A DNA stretch of 42,396 bases. Source: CAYVGO01 sp964450725 (lineage in GTDB: Bacteria; Bacteroidota; Bacteroidia; Bacteroidales; UBA932). Of this stretch, positions 33,448 through 42,396 are shown piece by piece. Positions within the stretch are counted from its first letter, which is position 1; each line of letters begins with the position of its first letter. The position numbers were made by a program, and so were the translations under genes. The stretch is from contig CAYVGO010000014.1 of assembly GCA_964450725.1 (NCBI GenBank), forward strand, positions 1 through 42,396. Direction: 5' to 3'. The notes under the pieces are model-generated. The model made no database searches and had not been told where the DNA came from. It was given only the letters and a program-made list of their open reading frames with translations.

Positions 33448-36400
33448 TTATAGTGTTACATTAAGGCCAAAAGAATAGATAGCATAGAAAGGATAACCCC
33501 AATCTAAACGTTCCGGGTCATATCCTTTGGGAAGCGTACTGATGGTGAGAATGTTTTCTGCAGAGAAAAACAATTTTAATCCTGCAAGTTTGATTTTAGA
33601 TAAAACGGGCGGTTGAAATGAATAACTTAGGGTTATATTTTTTATACGGAAATAGGCTGCGCTATAAAGATATTTTGTTTGTGTACGGTAATTTGAACCG
33701 CTTGCACTAGCTTCATTATAGATTCTTGGGTATCTGGCATTAGGGTTTTGTGCTTCCCAATTTCCATTTTTTGCATCTACGGGCTTCCAGTAGTCCAGTT
33801 GATTGTAGAATAAAGTTCCAAATGTACCGGAATTTAATGGCCAAATAAGATCACCGCTTAGAAAAACATCACGCTTGCCGGTTCCGTTCATAAATATTGA
33901 AAAGTCAAAACCTTTCCATCCTACATTGGCATTAACGCCAAACTGATAACGAGCAGTATTATTACCAATCACTTTTTGGTCTCCGGGATTTGAGACTGTA
34001 TTATCTCCGCTATAAATCTCGTTGATACTATTGTCATCATCACGTAGATTGACAAATTTTACATCACCGGGTCTTATATTACTATTCCCACGAATCTTGA
34101 CGACCTCGTCTTTCAATTGCCAGTTTCCGTTTTGCCAACCTTCTTTAAAATCGTTAATGGTATAGTAACCGTCAGTAGTATATCCCCAAATCTCTCCTAA
34201 AGTTTCTCCTACATAACGCTGTTTATTACCGTCTTTATCGAAAAGTAATCCTGCTTCATTTTTAAATTTAGTTATTTTGGCTTTGCTGTCGTAAATATTG
34301 AATCCTACGCCATAATTCCAATCACCAATATTATCACGCCAACTCATGTTGAGTTCCCAGCCGGAGGTACGCAAATCTGCCGCATTTTGAAAAGGAGCAG
34401 TAGTACCTACTACAGCCGGAAATTCTGCACCCGGAGCCAACATACCTTTTGTATCACGTCTATACCAACCAAACGTACCGGTCAATCGGTTGCTGAATAA
34501 TGCAAAGTCAAGTCCAACATCTAAAGTTTCAACAATTTCCCAAGCAAAGTTGTTACGTACCATTGCGGGCATGGAGAGTGTAACAGGTTTTTCCGTACCT
34601 ACAATCCAATCTGCTCTTTGAGATACCATTGCCGGAGTGTAGAGGTAATTATCAATAGATTGATTACCCACTTGTCCCCAAGAAAGACGCGGTTTAAATT
34701 CATTCAACCAACTTTTACTCCAGTCCATAAAAGATTCTTTTGCAATTTGCCACCCGATTGATCCTGAAGGAAAAAATCCGAATCGGTTTGATTTTGGAAA
34801 CCGCGAACTACCATCATAACGTCCGTTGACTTCTAAAAGATATTTATTCATAAAGTTATAATTGAAGCGAAAATAACCACTTCTGATAGTAAAATCAGAA
34901 AAGTCATCATTGGCAAGAATTTCACCCACAGCACCGTTTATTGAAGGCATATCAGGGTTAATCATATTTTTTCGATTGGCGGCTAAAGATTCATAATAAC
35001 GTCTTTCCTGAGCAAAACCTCCCATAAGTTTAAAATTGTGTTGAGTTTTTGGGATTGTGTATTCATAGGTTGCATAGGCATTTAAAGAACTGTAACGCGT
35101 TGTGTTTTTAGTGTTGAAATAGGTTGGTGTGTTAGAACGGTTTGTAACTGCCATTTGGTCGTTGCGGAGTTGCCAATTGTTGGTGTAGTACTTGTAATCA
35201 TATATATTTTGGTCAAAAGTATATTCTATAATTCCCTCAAAACCTTTAAACGGAGTAATACTTGTACGCGAAAAAATACGAGGGTTTTCATTACGATGTT
35301 TTAGAGGGTCGTTGAATCGAATATAATTTGCGGGAGTACCGGCAGTTACTTTTTCTCCGGTTAAATCCGTAGAATTTGGAATGGCCGTGATAGGATAAAA
35401 TCGTCGGAAATAAGTATTGTAAATATTACCATCTGTTCCCGAAATATCAGAAGTATTCGAAAACGCATAACTCATGTTCAAAGAAGTAGTCAACCATTTG
35501 GTAATCTCTCCACTTACATAAGCAGAAGTACTGAGCCGTTCCCATTGGTCTTTATTGGTAATAAGAGGTCCGTCGTTGTTAGTATAACCTAAGGAAAGAC
35601 GGTATGTGATTTTTTCGCTTCCTCCGCTGGCAGAAATATTATGGGTTTGCTGAAATCCGAACTTGTCAAGAATTTCTGCTTGAGGATTGTTATCACGCAG
35701 CCAATAGTAAATAGACTCACCGTTAGGAACAAATGCACCGTCTTTAAGATAGGAACCGGGATAAGTATCTAAAAGTTTTTGAGGACTTTCATTATAAAGA
35801 TGTACAAAACCAATCCATTTTGAAAGATCCTGACTTTGAGCAAAATATTTACCATCATTATCAAAATCAAGATGTGCCTGTAATATCTCTAAAACGGAAG
35901 CTTGCACGGGCACATTGATAGATTTTGAAAATGAAAAATTATTATTGTAATTCAATTGCATTTTGCTGTTTTTCTTTGCTTTTTTTGTGGTAATAAGAAT
36001 AACGCCAAAAGCGGCTCTGGCACCATAAATTGCAGCAGAGGAAGCATCTTTGAGTATAGAAACAGACTCTATGTCTTCAGGATTAACAAGATTAATCTGA
36101 GTTTCTGCCCCATCAACCAAAATTAAAGGAGAGCCGCCATTAATAGAAGTTGTTCCTCTGATATTAAAACTCAAGGCAGACCCCGGATTCATATTTCCGG
36201 TAATGACTAAACCCGGAATATTTCCTTGTAATGCTGCTCCAACAGAAGTTATTGGACGGTCTCCAAGTGCTTTATCCATTGATATGGCAGCAACGGCACC
36301 TGTAATATTTTCTTTACGTTGAGTGCCAAATCCAACGACCACTACGTCACCAATTTGTTGTGCTCCTTCTTCCATAATGACGACCATGTTGTTTTGTGCT

Positions 36401-36657
36401 GCCTGCTCCATATCGTTGTAGCCAATAGATGAAAACTTAAGTATTGTTCCCAACTCAATGTTAATATTGAAATTACCCTCAGCATCGGTAACAACTCCTT
36501 TTGTTGTACCTTTTTGGATGACGGAAACACCAACCAAAGGTTCTCCGTTAATATCTTTGACCGTACCTATAATCTGACCAAAAGATACTGTAGTGAAGGC
36601 CGAAAAGACCATAAAAGGCAAGAAATTCCTCAAGAAATAGTTTTTTTTGTACATCAT
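33448..36657 (-). CDS. SusC/RagA-family TonB-linked outer-membrane protein 3
   Basis: A 1069-residue importer with the signal cleaved after TTVSFG. The regulatory-like domain reads IGTVKDINGEPLVGVSVIQK. The plug opens at IGDVVVVGFG and has LSFNIRGTTSINGGSPLILV and ILKDASSAAIYGARAAFGVI. The barrel ends AIYSFGLNVTL. A second ATG one codon in is possible, but alignment with the other SusC starts (MKYKK) favours the first. Together with SusC4 it carries GFGxQRK after the TonB-proximal segment, while SusC1 and SusC2 have GYG, so 3 and 4 may be the closer pair. The conserved promoter cassette lies upstream. Confidence 0.95.
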   Translation of the reverse strand: MMYKKNYFLRNFLPFMVFSAFTTVSFGQIIGTVKDINGEPLVGVSVIQKGTTKGVVTDAEGNFNINIELGTILKFSSIGYNDMEQAAQNNMVVIMEEGAQQIGDVVVVGFGTQRKENITGAVAAISMDKALGDRPITSVGAALQGNIPGLVITGNMNPGSALSFNIRGTTSINGGSPLILVDGAETQINLVNPEDIESVSILKDASSAAIYGARAAFGVILITTKKAKKNSKMQLNYNNNFSFSKSINVPVQASVLEILQAHLDFDNDGKYFAQSQDLSKWIGFVHLYNESPQKLLDTYPGSYLKDGAFVPNGESIYYWLRDNNPQAEILDKFGFQQTHNISASGGSEKITYRLSLGYTNNDGPLITNKDQWERLSTSAYVSGEITKWLTTSLNMSYAFSNTSDISGTDGNIYNTYFRRFYPITAIPNSTDLTGEKVTAGTPANYIRFNDPLKHRNENPRIFSRTSITPFKGFEGIIEYTFDQNIYDYKYYTNNWQLRNDQMAVTNRSNTPTYFNTKNTTRYSSLNAYATYEYTIPKTQHNFKLMGGFAQERRYYESLAANRKNMINPDMPSINGAVGEILANDDFSDFTIRSGYFRFNYNFMNKYLLEVNGRYDGSSRFPKSNRFGFFPSGSIGWQIAKESFMDWSKSWLNEFKPRLSWGQVGNQSIDNYLYTPAMVSQRADWIVGTEKPVTLSMPAMVRNNFAWEIVETLDVGLDFALFSNRLTGTFGWYRRDTKGMLAPGAEFPAVVGTTAPFQNAADLRTSGWELNMSWRDNIGDWNYGVGFNIYDSKAKITKFKNEAGLLFDKDGNKQRYVGETLGEIWGYTTDGYYTINDFKEGWQNGNWQLKDEVVKIRGNSNIRPGDVKFVNLRDDDNSINEIYSGDNTVSNPGDQKVIGNNTARYQFGVNANVGWKGFDFSIFMNGTGKRDVFLSGDLIWPLNSGTFGTLFYNQLDYWKPVDAKNGNWEAQNPNARYPRIYNEASASGSNYRTQTKYLYSAAYFRIKNITLSYSFQPPVLSKIKLAGLKLFFSAENILTISTLPKGYDPERLDWGYPFYAIYSFGLNVTL

Positions 36658-36719
36658 AAAAATAGAAATTAAAAATGAGATAAAAAGACTTAAAATTGAA
36701 TATCACATCAAATAACGAA

Positions 36720-36793
36720 CAAAGATAACCAATTATAATATAATATCAACGTATCAAAAAAAAAAAACGTTAAACTATGTGTAGTTAACGTTT
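36720..36793 (-). promoter_or_regulatory. Hairpin-A12-promoter cassette of susC3
   Basis: In the gene direction a hairpin with arms AAACGTTAA and TTAACGTTT (36765-36793, one bulged base, then a further CTA/TAG) leads into T12 (36756-36767). GATACGTTG follows with the -33 TTG at 36747-36749, a 19-base spacer and TATCTTTG at 36720-36727. The hairpin loop differs from those of susC1 and susC2, but the core and all spacings are kept. Confidence 0.85.
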
Positions 36794-37055
36794 GTTAATA
36801 TCATTGACCGTTTGAAGCAAATTTTATTTTGAACTTAAATCGTTTATAACAAAATACTTAAATAATATTATAGGTTATGTGTATTTCTGTGGTGGAAATA
36901 ATTACAATCTAAAACTCAATATTTATTTTTCTACACCTATAATTTAATTTCTGAGGTCAATTGATGACAGTATTTTATCAATCCGAGCCAAATAGTGTTA
37001 TAAGTCTGTTGGGCATAATTGCAGTATTTGTTTTTTTTACAATATGTAAAGAAAC
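36794..37055. other. AT-rich spacer upstream of the susC3 cassette
   Basis: Between the terminator of the SusC4-SusD4 operon and the susC3 cassette I find no gene and no tandem repeat. A small TTACA-ata-TGTAA foldback lies around 37038-37050. Any operator for susC3 would probably be in this stretch. Confidence 0.4.
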
Positions 37056-37089
37056 AAAACCGATTGTAAATTCACTCACAATCGGTTTT
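37056..37089 (-). terminator. Terminator of the SusC4-SusD4 operon
   Basis: AAAACCGATTGT (37056-37067) pairs perfectly with ACAATCGGTTTT (37078-37089) over 12 bp with a 10-base loop, 26 bases after the SusD4 stop. The run after the stem in the minus direction (GTTTCTTTAC) is only moderately T-rich. Confidence 0.75.
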
Positions 37090-37114
37090 ACAATATTGTT
37101 ATAGGTTATAGAAA

Positions 37115-39175
37115 TCAAAATCCCCCGACATTTCCGGGTGCTGTGTTCGCAATTCTTTCCCAACCCGGATTTTGATAAATAACCGAGTTTTCCACATTTG
37201 CCGATGAACCGTTTGGCGGAGTGGGTGTTGCATCTAAGAAGTGTGACGAAGCAATAGGATATAAATAATGTGCCGGATGCCAAGATACACCATCCTTATA
37301 GAGGTTGTTTGCCGTAAGATTAAGACGGAATGGAATTAAGTACTTATTGTCAGCATATGGGTCATTTTTTGCAGACACACTACCGGTTTCAATTTCTGTA
37401 GCCTCTCTAATCTCCGGAGTTTCCGAAGGTGCAGAATATGGAGTATATCTCATGTAAAAATTACTCCATAAGTTAAATCCTTTCGGCATAAATTTGTTAT
37501 TTTGCAGTTGGTCTAAACTTCTCCAACGAAGTAAATCATCCATTCTCATTCCTTCAGCAATAAATTCACAACGACGTTCACGACGTATGTTGTATTTTGT
37601 AGGATCAATAACATTTTCTGCAGTATAAGCCCCTAAATCATTTTGACTTTCTATGGTCATGTTGGTTTGAGCAATCGTTAGAGGGTAATTTTCATCTACG
37701 TTTGCTCTTTTACGGATGGCTTTCCAGTATTTATCGGCATCACCGTCTAAACCCCCTGTTTTTTCATAACACGCTTCAATGTAATTTAAATAGGCTTCTG
37801 CGGCACGAAAAATAATAGAACCGGTAGTTCCCCAAGAACCTGTGGTGGTTTGAGATGGATCACGAGAAATTCCTTTTTTTATCATATACCCTGTGATGGA
37901 TTGTTGCTCTTGCAGGTCAAATAGAGGTGCTTTATAAGGTTCTTTATTTTTGGCACCATCGTTTAAAATTTCTCCTTGCCCTTTGACAAAAAGTTGAAAT
38001 CTACTGTCTCTGTCAGTTTTCATGCAATTGACAGAATCATCACCAACAAATCCGGATCCGGCAGCATAAGTCGGTAATCCGTTACGCATAAGAAAACTCA
38101 TCATAAATTGATGGGTGTATCCAGTATTTCCGCCGTTAATCAGGTAAGACCCTGTATAGTGCGCTACTTGTTGGCTGGCGTTATATGCTCTGTAAAGTAA
38201 TACTTCTTTGAATTGGTCGGCATCTAATCCCTGATTAATTGTACCAAACATTTCAAAGTAGTCAGAAGTAGGATTATTTGATCCGTCATTTTTTGTATAA
38301 TCATAGGCTGGCGGATTTTCAGCCAGTGGGTAATTGTCCGCAACTTCTTTGGCACTTTTCATGGCTTCATTTAAAAAATACTGGACTTCTTCAGCATTGT
38401 TATATTCATATGAAGGATGAGTCGATTGTCCCGGCCATCCTTCTCCGTTAGGAACAAAGGCTGTTCCTGCAAAATTCTTTTCCCATGTACCTTCAAATAA
38501 TGCTACCCGCGATCTGAAGAGTTGAACAGCTGCGGGTGTTAATCTGTTTTTACCTCCTTTTGGAGTACTATACATAAAATTGTATGCTGAATCTAAATCG
38601 GTCAGTATCATTCGAGCCACTTTGTTGCGAGGCTGTCTTATTGAAGCCTCCAATAAGGGTTCTTTTTGGTCAGGCAATGCAGTATAAACAATGGGTAAGT
38701 CTCCAAGGGTTTTTAATTTTGAAAAGTAAAAGTAAGCCCGAAAGAAATACATTTCTCCTATACAATGCTTTACTTCTGCTTGTGTTCCGGATATTTGTTC
38801 ATATTTTGGTACTACGGTACGTAGAAAATAATTGATATTGTATAGTTTTATCCAATTATCTTTTTTACTCCATTCACCTTCCGATTGCGGTACTTTCCAT
38901 TCTCCGGGAATCCATCGAGAACCCATTGTTCTCTGAATTTGGTTGTCGGTTCCGTTATCGGCACTTTGTAATGCTCCAATGTTATATCCGTTATGGGTAG
39001 GAAAATCAAGATAACGTGGTAAAACATAGGCCAACAAGTCTGCATCGGTTTGAAAAAACGACGATGGATTGACGCTATAAGGCTGTTTGTCTAAGAATTC
39101 ATTACAAGCAACCATGGCATAACTTGTCAACAAAAGAAAGAGTAATATTTTATAGTTTTGATATAATTTTTTCAT
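37115..39175 (-). CDS. SusD/RagB-family glycan-binding lipoprotein 4
   Basis: A 686-residue SusD homologue 12 bases after SusC4. The signal ends TSYAMVAC (C24), then NEFLDKQPYSVNPSSFFQTD. Typical elements are CIGEMYFFRAYFYFSKLKTL followed by GDLPIV, then FRAAEAYLNYIEACYEKTGG. YNIRRERRCEFIAEGMRMDD and LLRWRSL are the FE...R.DLLRW motif. HYLYPIASSHFLDA comes before VIYQNPGW, and 12 further residues follow the usual NPGW end. It is the longest of the four SusD proteins. No accessory lipoprotein follows; a hairpin terminator does. Confidence 0.93.
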   Translation of the reverse strand: MKKLYQNYKILLFLLLTSYAMVACNEFLDKQPYSVNPSSFFQTDADLLAYVLPRYLDFPTHNGYNIGALQSADNGTDNQIQRTMGSRWIPGEWKVPQSEGEWSKKDNWIKLYNINYFLRTVVPKYEQISGTQAEVKHCIGEMYFFRAYFYFSKLKTLGDLPIVYTALPDQKEPLLEASIRQPRNKVARMILTDLDSAYNFMYSTPKGGKNRLTPAAVQLFRSRVALFEGTWEKNFAGTAFVPNGEGWPGQSTHPSYEYNNAEEVQYFLNEAMKSAKEVADNYPLAENPPAYDYTKNDGSNNPTSDYFEMFGTINQGLDADQFKEVLLYRAYNASQQVAHYTGSYLINGGNTGYTHQFMMSFLMRNGLPTYAAGSGFVGDDSVNCMKTDRDSRFQLFVKGQGEILNDGAKNKEPYKAPLFDLQEQQSITGYMIKKGISRDPSQTTTGSWGTTGSIIFRAAEAYLNYIEACYEKTGGLDGDADKYWKAIRKRANVDENYPLTIAQTNMTIESQNDLGAYTAENVIDPTKYNIRRERRCEFIAEGMRMDDLLRWRSLDQLQNNKFMPKGFNLWSNFYMRYTPYSAPSETPEIREATEIETGSVSAKNDPYADNKYLIPFRLNLTANNLYKDGVSWHPAHYLYPIASSHFLDATPTPPNGSSANVENSVIYQNPGWERIANTAPGNVGGF

Positions 39176-39187
39176 GATATTTCTATT

Positions 39188-42100
39188 TTAAAAGGTTATA
39201 CTTAATCCTCCGGAAATTACTTTTGACAGCGGATATACTTTTCCGTCTCCCCATCCTCCGGAAATTGTTTCAGGGTCAAAAGTCGACACTAAGTCAGTAA
39301 AAGTTAGCAGGTTGTCTCCAGATATGTAAATTCGTAACTTATTACAGCCGAACTTTTGAGTGATTGATGCAGGTAGTGTATAGCCCAATTGAATATTTTT
39401 AAGTCTTAAATAGGCTGCATTTTGTAAATATCGTGTTTGCTTTTCTTTATTTTTACCGCTTCCCCAATCGGGTCGAGGTAAGTATCCGCTGGGATTTGCA
39501 CCGAAATAATTGTAGTTAGGAGCATTTTTGTCTATAGATTGTGCATTGGCGGGTCGCCAAAAGTCTAAGTGATTTTCAAAACCTGCAGACTGCCACATTC
39601 CACCGTCTGCTCCCCAAAAGTAAGCACCACTCACCCAATAATCTCGTTTTCCTACGCCTTGTATAAATATTTGTAAGTCAAATCCTTTCCAAGCAATATC
39701 TCCATTAAATCCATAGGTATATCGAGGAGTACTATTCCCAATAATTTTTTTATCTCCCATATTTCCCAAAACTCCTTGTCCACCGTCAATTTTGCCATCA
39801 CCGTTAATATCTTTATACATAATGTCTCCTGCTTGCCAATTGGTACCTAAGGCATTTTGTCCGCCATTATTGAGGGTTGCCAGATGTGCATCCATTTCGG
39901 CTTGAGTTTGAGCAATACCAAGGGTAGTATATCCCCAAATTTCCCCGGATAATTTTCCGGCATACCAATCGTCATCACTTACTTTGTTGGTAGGATTGGG
40001 ATAACGTGTAACTTTTCTGGTATTATCAGCAATATTGAATCTCACACCATAACTTAATCCAATGCTGCTGACATAGTCTCTCCATCCTATTTCTAAATCC
40101 CATCCTTGACTAAGAAGGTCGGCATTGTTTATGTTAGGAACATTTACCCCTAAAATTTCCGGTAAACTTGGAGCTGGACCTACCATGTTTAAAGTTCTTC
40201 TTTGATACACTTCAAAAGTTCCGGTAAGTCTTGAATTGAACAATTCAAAGTCTAATGCAGCATTCCAATCTTCTACAGTTTCCCAAGTTAAAAGCGTGGA
40301 AACCAATTCCGGAGTTTTTTCTACATATATTGAAGGCTTTTGTCCGTTAAGTAACCAAGAGTGATCTTTTTTTATAGGAATAGTGGTGTAAAAAGGATAC
40401 CAGTTTTCAGTGTTTTGATTTCCTAATTGTCCCCAAGATGCACGCGGCTTAAGTACTTTTATCCATTTAATATCTGACATAAACTCTTCATTGGCAATAT
40501 TCCAACCGACAGAAAAAGAGGGAAACCATTGCCACCGTTGGTCTCTTAAAAACCGAGATGACCCGTCATAGCGTAAACTTGCCTCAAACAAATAACGCTC
40601 TTTGTAATTATAATTTACTCTGCCAAAGAAACCCAAAGTAGCCCAGTGGTCAAAAGTTCCTGAAGAACGAGGGTCTACAGTGGTGTTCGATACCGTAGGG
40701 GTGTTTACAGTAATTAACCCATCTCCTCGTGCCGAAAGGTCGCGGGTTTTGGTTAACTCACTTTGAAAACCGACCATTACTTTAAAGTAGTGTCCACTAT
40801 CAAAAAGGTGACTGTAATCAGTATAAACATTGGCATTGTAGTAGTTTTCTTTCCATCCATAGCCATATACCCGTGTTAATCCGGGAGTATAGTCAGATCC
40901 GCCACCGTCAAAATCAACAAAATCAATTTTCCCCGAAGGCTGCATCATATATATCGGTAAAATCTCCCATTGTTGAAAATTTGTTGTTTGTCTAAAGTTA
41001 CCATCGGCAAAAATTTTCCAGTTTTTTATAGGCTCAATTTCCAGTTGTATTTGCTGATAAATAAAATCTTTTTCGGTTTTATCTCGTCCTCCGGACCGTA
41101 GTTGTTCTATTTCATTACAATCACCATAGTTAGGATTATCAAAAGGAACACCTTCTTTTTTAGGATAGGTCAATGGCAATGTAGGCCAACGTCTGGCAAT
41201 GTTGTGATAAAATAATGCGGTTTGATAAGCCGACCGATCATAAGTTTCACGAATAAATTTGGTACTACTTCCGATTTTAAGCCACGGAAAAATTTGTGCC
41301 GTAACTTTTGGAGATATCGTATAACGACCGTATTTATCTTTAGAGAATGTCAATAATCCGTTTTGGTCTAAAAGATTTCCGGAAATAAAATATTGTACTT
41401 TCTCTGTTCCTCCGTTGACCGATAGGTTATGTTCCTGTGAAAATGCCCAATTTTTATATTGCACATCAAACCAATCATTATCACCCCAAGAATTTGTATA
41501 ATTTTTCCAACTGTCTCCGGTTGTATTGGCTTCTGTTTGGTCAGTAATTAATCCTGCCCTGAAATCCCGTATTTTTTGTAACGTATATTCACTGAAAGGT
41601 GCTCCTTCTCCCGACTCTTTGGCTGCTAAATTCCAATACTCTGCAAAATTTTCTGAATTAAGCATTTTCGGCATTAATAAAGGGTCTGACCATCGAAAGT
41701 TGTTATTGTAATTAACAGTCACTTTTCCTGCCTTTCCTTTTTTCGTAGTAATTAGAAGTACTCCGAATGGGGCTCGAGAGCCATAAATAGAAGACGCTGC
41801 TGCATCCTTTAAGATCGAAATACTTTCAATATCCTGTGGATTCAGCGCATTCATATTTCCCTCCATACCGTCAATCAAAACCAATACACCCGCTTTAGAT
41901 CCTTTTCCTAAAGTTCCTCCGCCACGTATAGACAAGTCTAAAGTATTGTTTAACTCTCCTCCGGAATTGTTTACGGTTAAATTTAAACCCGGCACCATTC
42001 CTTGCAAAGCCTGTCCCACATTTTGAACAGGACGACTTTCAAATGCGTCAGACTTTACAACCGACACCGAGCCTGTTAAGTTAACCTTACGTTGCTGTCC

Positions 42101-42396
42101 AAATCCCACAACAACTACATCGTCAATGTTTTGTGCCCCCTCTTCCATGGTAACAGTCATCTCGCTTTGAGCTTCTAACTCTATATCGGTGTATCCGATA
42201 GACGAAAATTTGAGTTGTGTCCCGGGTTCAACATTCATGTTGAAAATTCCATTTGCATCTGTCACCACACCCTTGGTGGTTCCTTTTTGAATCACAGACA
42301 CTCCAACTAAAGGTTCTCCGCCGGTATCTTTGACTGTACCCGAAATTTGGGCAAAAGATATTGCCGTGAAGGCGAAAAATACCATTGAGGTAAAAA
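39188..42396 (-). CDS. SusC/RagA-family TonB-linked outer-membrane protein 4 (5' end outside window)
   Basis: The frame is open to the right edge. The first visible Met (42385) lies inside the signal peptide: FTSMVFFAFTAISFAQ aligns with residues about 13-28 of SusC2, so about 15-18 residues are missing. The regulatory-like domain (SGTVKDTGGEPLVGVSVIQK) is followed by NIDDVVVVGFGQQRK, the plug (LDLSIRGGGTLGKGSKAGVL, ILKDAAASSIYGSRAPFGVL) and a barrel ending VISGGLSITF. DINGDGKIDGGQG is an Asp-rich, calcium-type loop. SusD4 follows at 12 bases. The promoter is out of view, so it is unknown whether the A12 cassette is present here too. Confidence 0.95.
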   Translation of the reverse strand, partial: FTSMVFFAFTAISFAQISGTVKDTGGEPLVGVSVIQKGTTKGVVTDANGIFNMNVEPGTQLKFSSIGYTDIELEAQSEMTVTMEEGAQNIDDVVVVGFGQQRKVNLTGSVSVVKSDAFESRPVQNVGQALQGMVPGLNLTVNNSGGELNNTLDLSIRGGGTLGKGSKAGVLVLIDGMEGNMNALNPQDIESISILKDAAASSIYGSRAPFGVLLITTKKGKAGKVTVNYNNNFRWSDPLLMPKMLNSENFAEYWNLAAKESGEGAPFSEYTLQKIRDFRAGLITDQTEANTTGDSWKNYTNSWGDNDWFDVQYKNWAFSQEHNLSVNGGTEKVQYFISGNLLDQNGLLTFSKDKYGRYTISPKVTAQIFPWLKIGSSTKFIRETYDRSAYQTALFYHNIARRWPTLPLTYPKKEGVPFDNPNYGDCNEIEQLRSGGRDKTEKDFIYQQIQLEIEPIKNWKIFADGNFRQTTNFQQWEILPIYMMQPSGKIDFVDFDGGGSDYTPGLTRVYGYGWKENYYNANVYTDYSHLFDSGHYFKVMVGFQSELTKTRDLSARGDGLITVNTPTVSNTTVDPRSSGTFDHWATLGFFGRVNYNYKERYLFEASLRYDGSSRFLRDQRWQWFPSFSVGWNIANEEFMSDIKWIKVLKPRASWGQLGNQNTENWYPFYTTIPIKKDHSWLLNGQKPSIYVEKTPELVSTLLTWETVEDWNAALDFELFNSRLTGTFEVYQRRTLNMVGPAPSLPEILGVNVPNINNADLLSQGWDLEIGWRDYVSSIGLSYGVRFNIADNTRKVTRYPNPTNKVSDDDWYAGKLSGEIWGYTTLGIAQTQAEMDAHLATLNNGGQNALGTNWQAGDIMYKDINGDGKIDGGQGVLGNMGDKKIIGNSTPRYTYGFNGDIAWKGFDLQIFIQGVGKRDYWVSGAYFWGADGGMWQSAGFENHLDFWRPANAQSIDKNAPNYNYFGANPSGYLPRPDWGSGKNKEKQTRYLQNAAYLRLKNIQLGYTLPASITQKFGCNKLRIYISGDNLLTFTDLVSTFDPETISGGWGDGKVYPLSKVISGGLSITF

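Noticed and set aside
22487..36793. Invertible, phase-variable promoters upstream of the susC genes
   Set aside because: The inverted repeats form one compact hairpin beside the promoter instead of flanking it, and no recombinase gene is near. Slippage of the A12 tract remains possible but is unproven.
22564..36960. A further shared motif (like GTATTTAWAAT) upstream of the three susC hairpins
   Set aside because: The matches are AT-rich, short and at different distances from the hairpin, as expected by chance.

Overview
The window reads as the chromosome of a low-GC member of the phylum Bacteroidota. The evidence is four SusC/SusD pairs, a porV-ispF neighbourhood as in Porphyromonas, a TonB-linked beta-barrel of the Bacteroidota OMP type, many lipoproteins, no Shine-Dalgarno sequences, and promoters of the Bacteroidota form TTG/TTTG-N19-20-TAnnTTTG. 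Order Bacteroidales is likely, but I cannot name a genus from sequence alone.

Layout. 1-6040 (plus strand) holds mostly housekeeping genes: D-aminoacyl-tRNA deacylase, UDP-glucose 4-epimerase with a small membrane protein, a beta-barrel/OmpA-like protein, an ArgD-type aminotransferase, glucosamine-6-phosphate deaminase and a SugE/Gdx-like SMR transporter. 6023-7706 (minus) is ispF and porV, the latter an outer-membrane part of the type IX secretion system. 7707-8336 is a gene-poor stretch with a 42-bp tandem array. 8337-11843 (minus) holds a large TonB-type outer-membrane protein followed by a short CusB-like efflux adaptor. 12308-15914 (plus) holds a 777-residue HExxH lipoprotein and two tandemly duplicated small lipoproteins. 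16350-42396 (all minus) is a polysaccharide-utilisation region. It has four SusC-SusD pairs; two are followed by a lipoprotein with a shared C-terminal domain, and an S1 sulfatase plus a GH16 hydrolase sit between pairs 2 and 3. The fourth SusC runs off the right edge.

How the genes fit together. The SusC/SusD pairs should bind and import glycan fragments across the outer membrane. The GH16 enzyme would cut a beta-linked backbone and the sulfatase would remove sulfate esters, so at least one target is probably a sulfated glycan (host mucin-type or algal). No regulator gene (SusR, HTCS or ECF sigma/anti-sigma) is visible beside them.

Two non-coding patterns stand out. (1) Each of the three susC genes whose upstream region is visible has the same promoter cassette: a hairpin, an invariant 12-base A/T tract, and a TTG-N19-TAnnTTTG promoter. 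The hairpin loops and promoter spacers have diverged, while a 28-bp core is identical. (2) Four intergenic arrays with a 41-42 bp period (1-120, 7856-8191, 16020-16275, 31195-31490) have different sequences, but each unit can fold into hairpins. In several diverged units both arms have changed together. One array contains a 100-N assembly gap. These arrays are the best candidate for something undescribed in this window.
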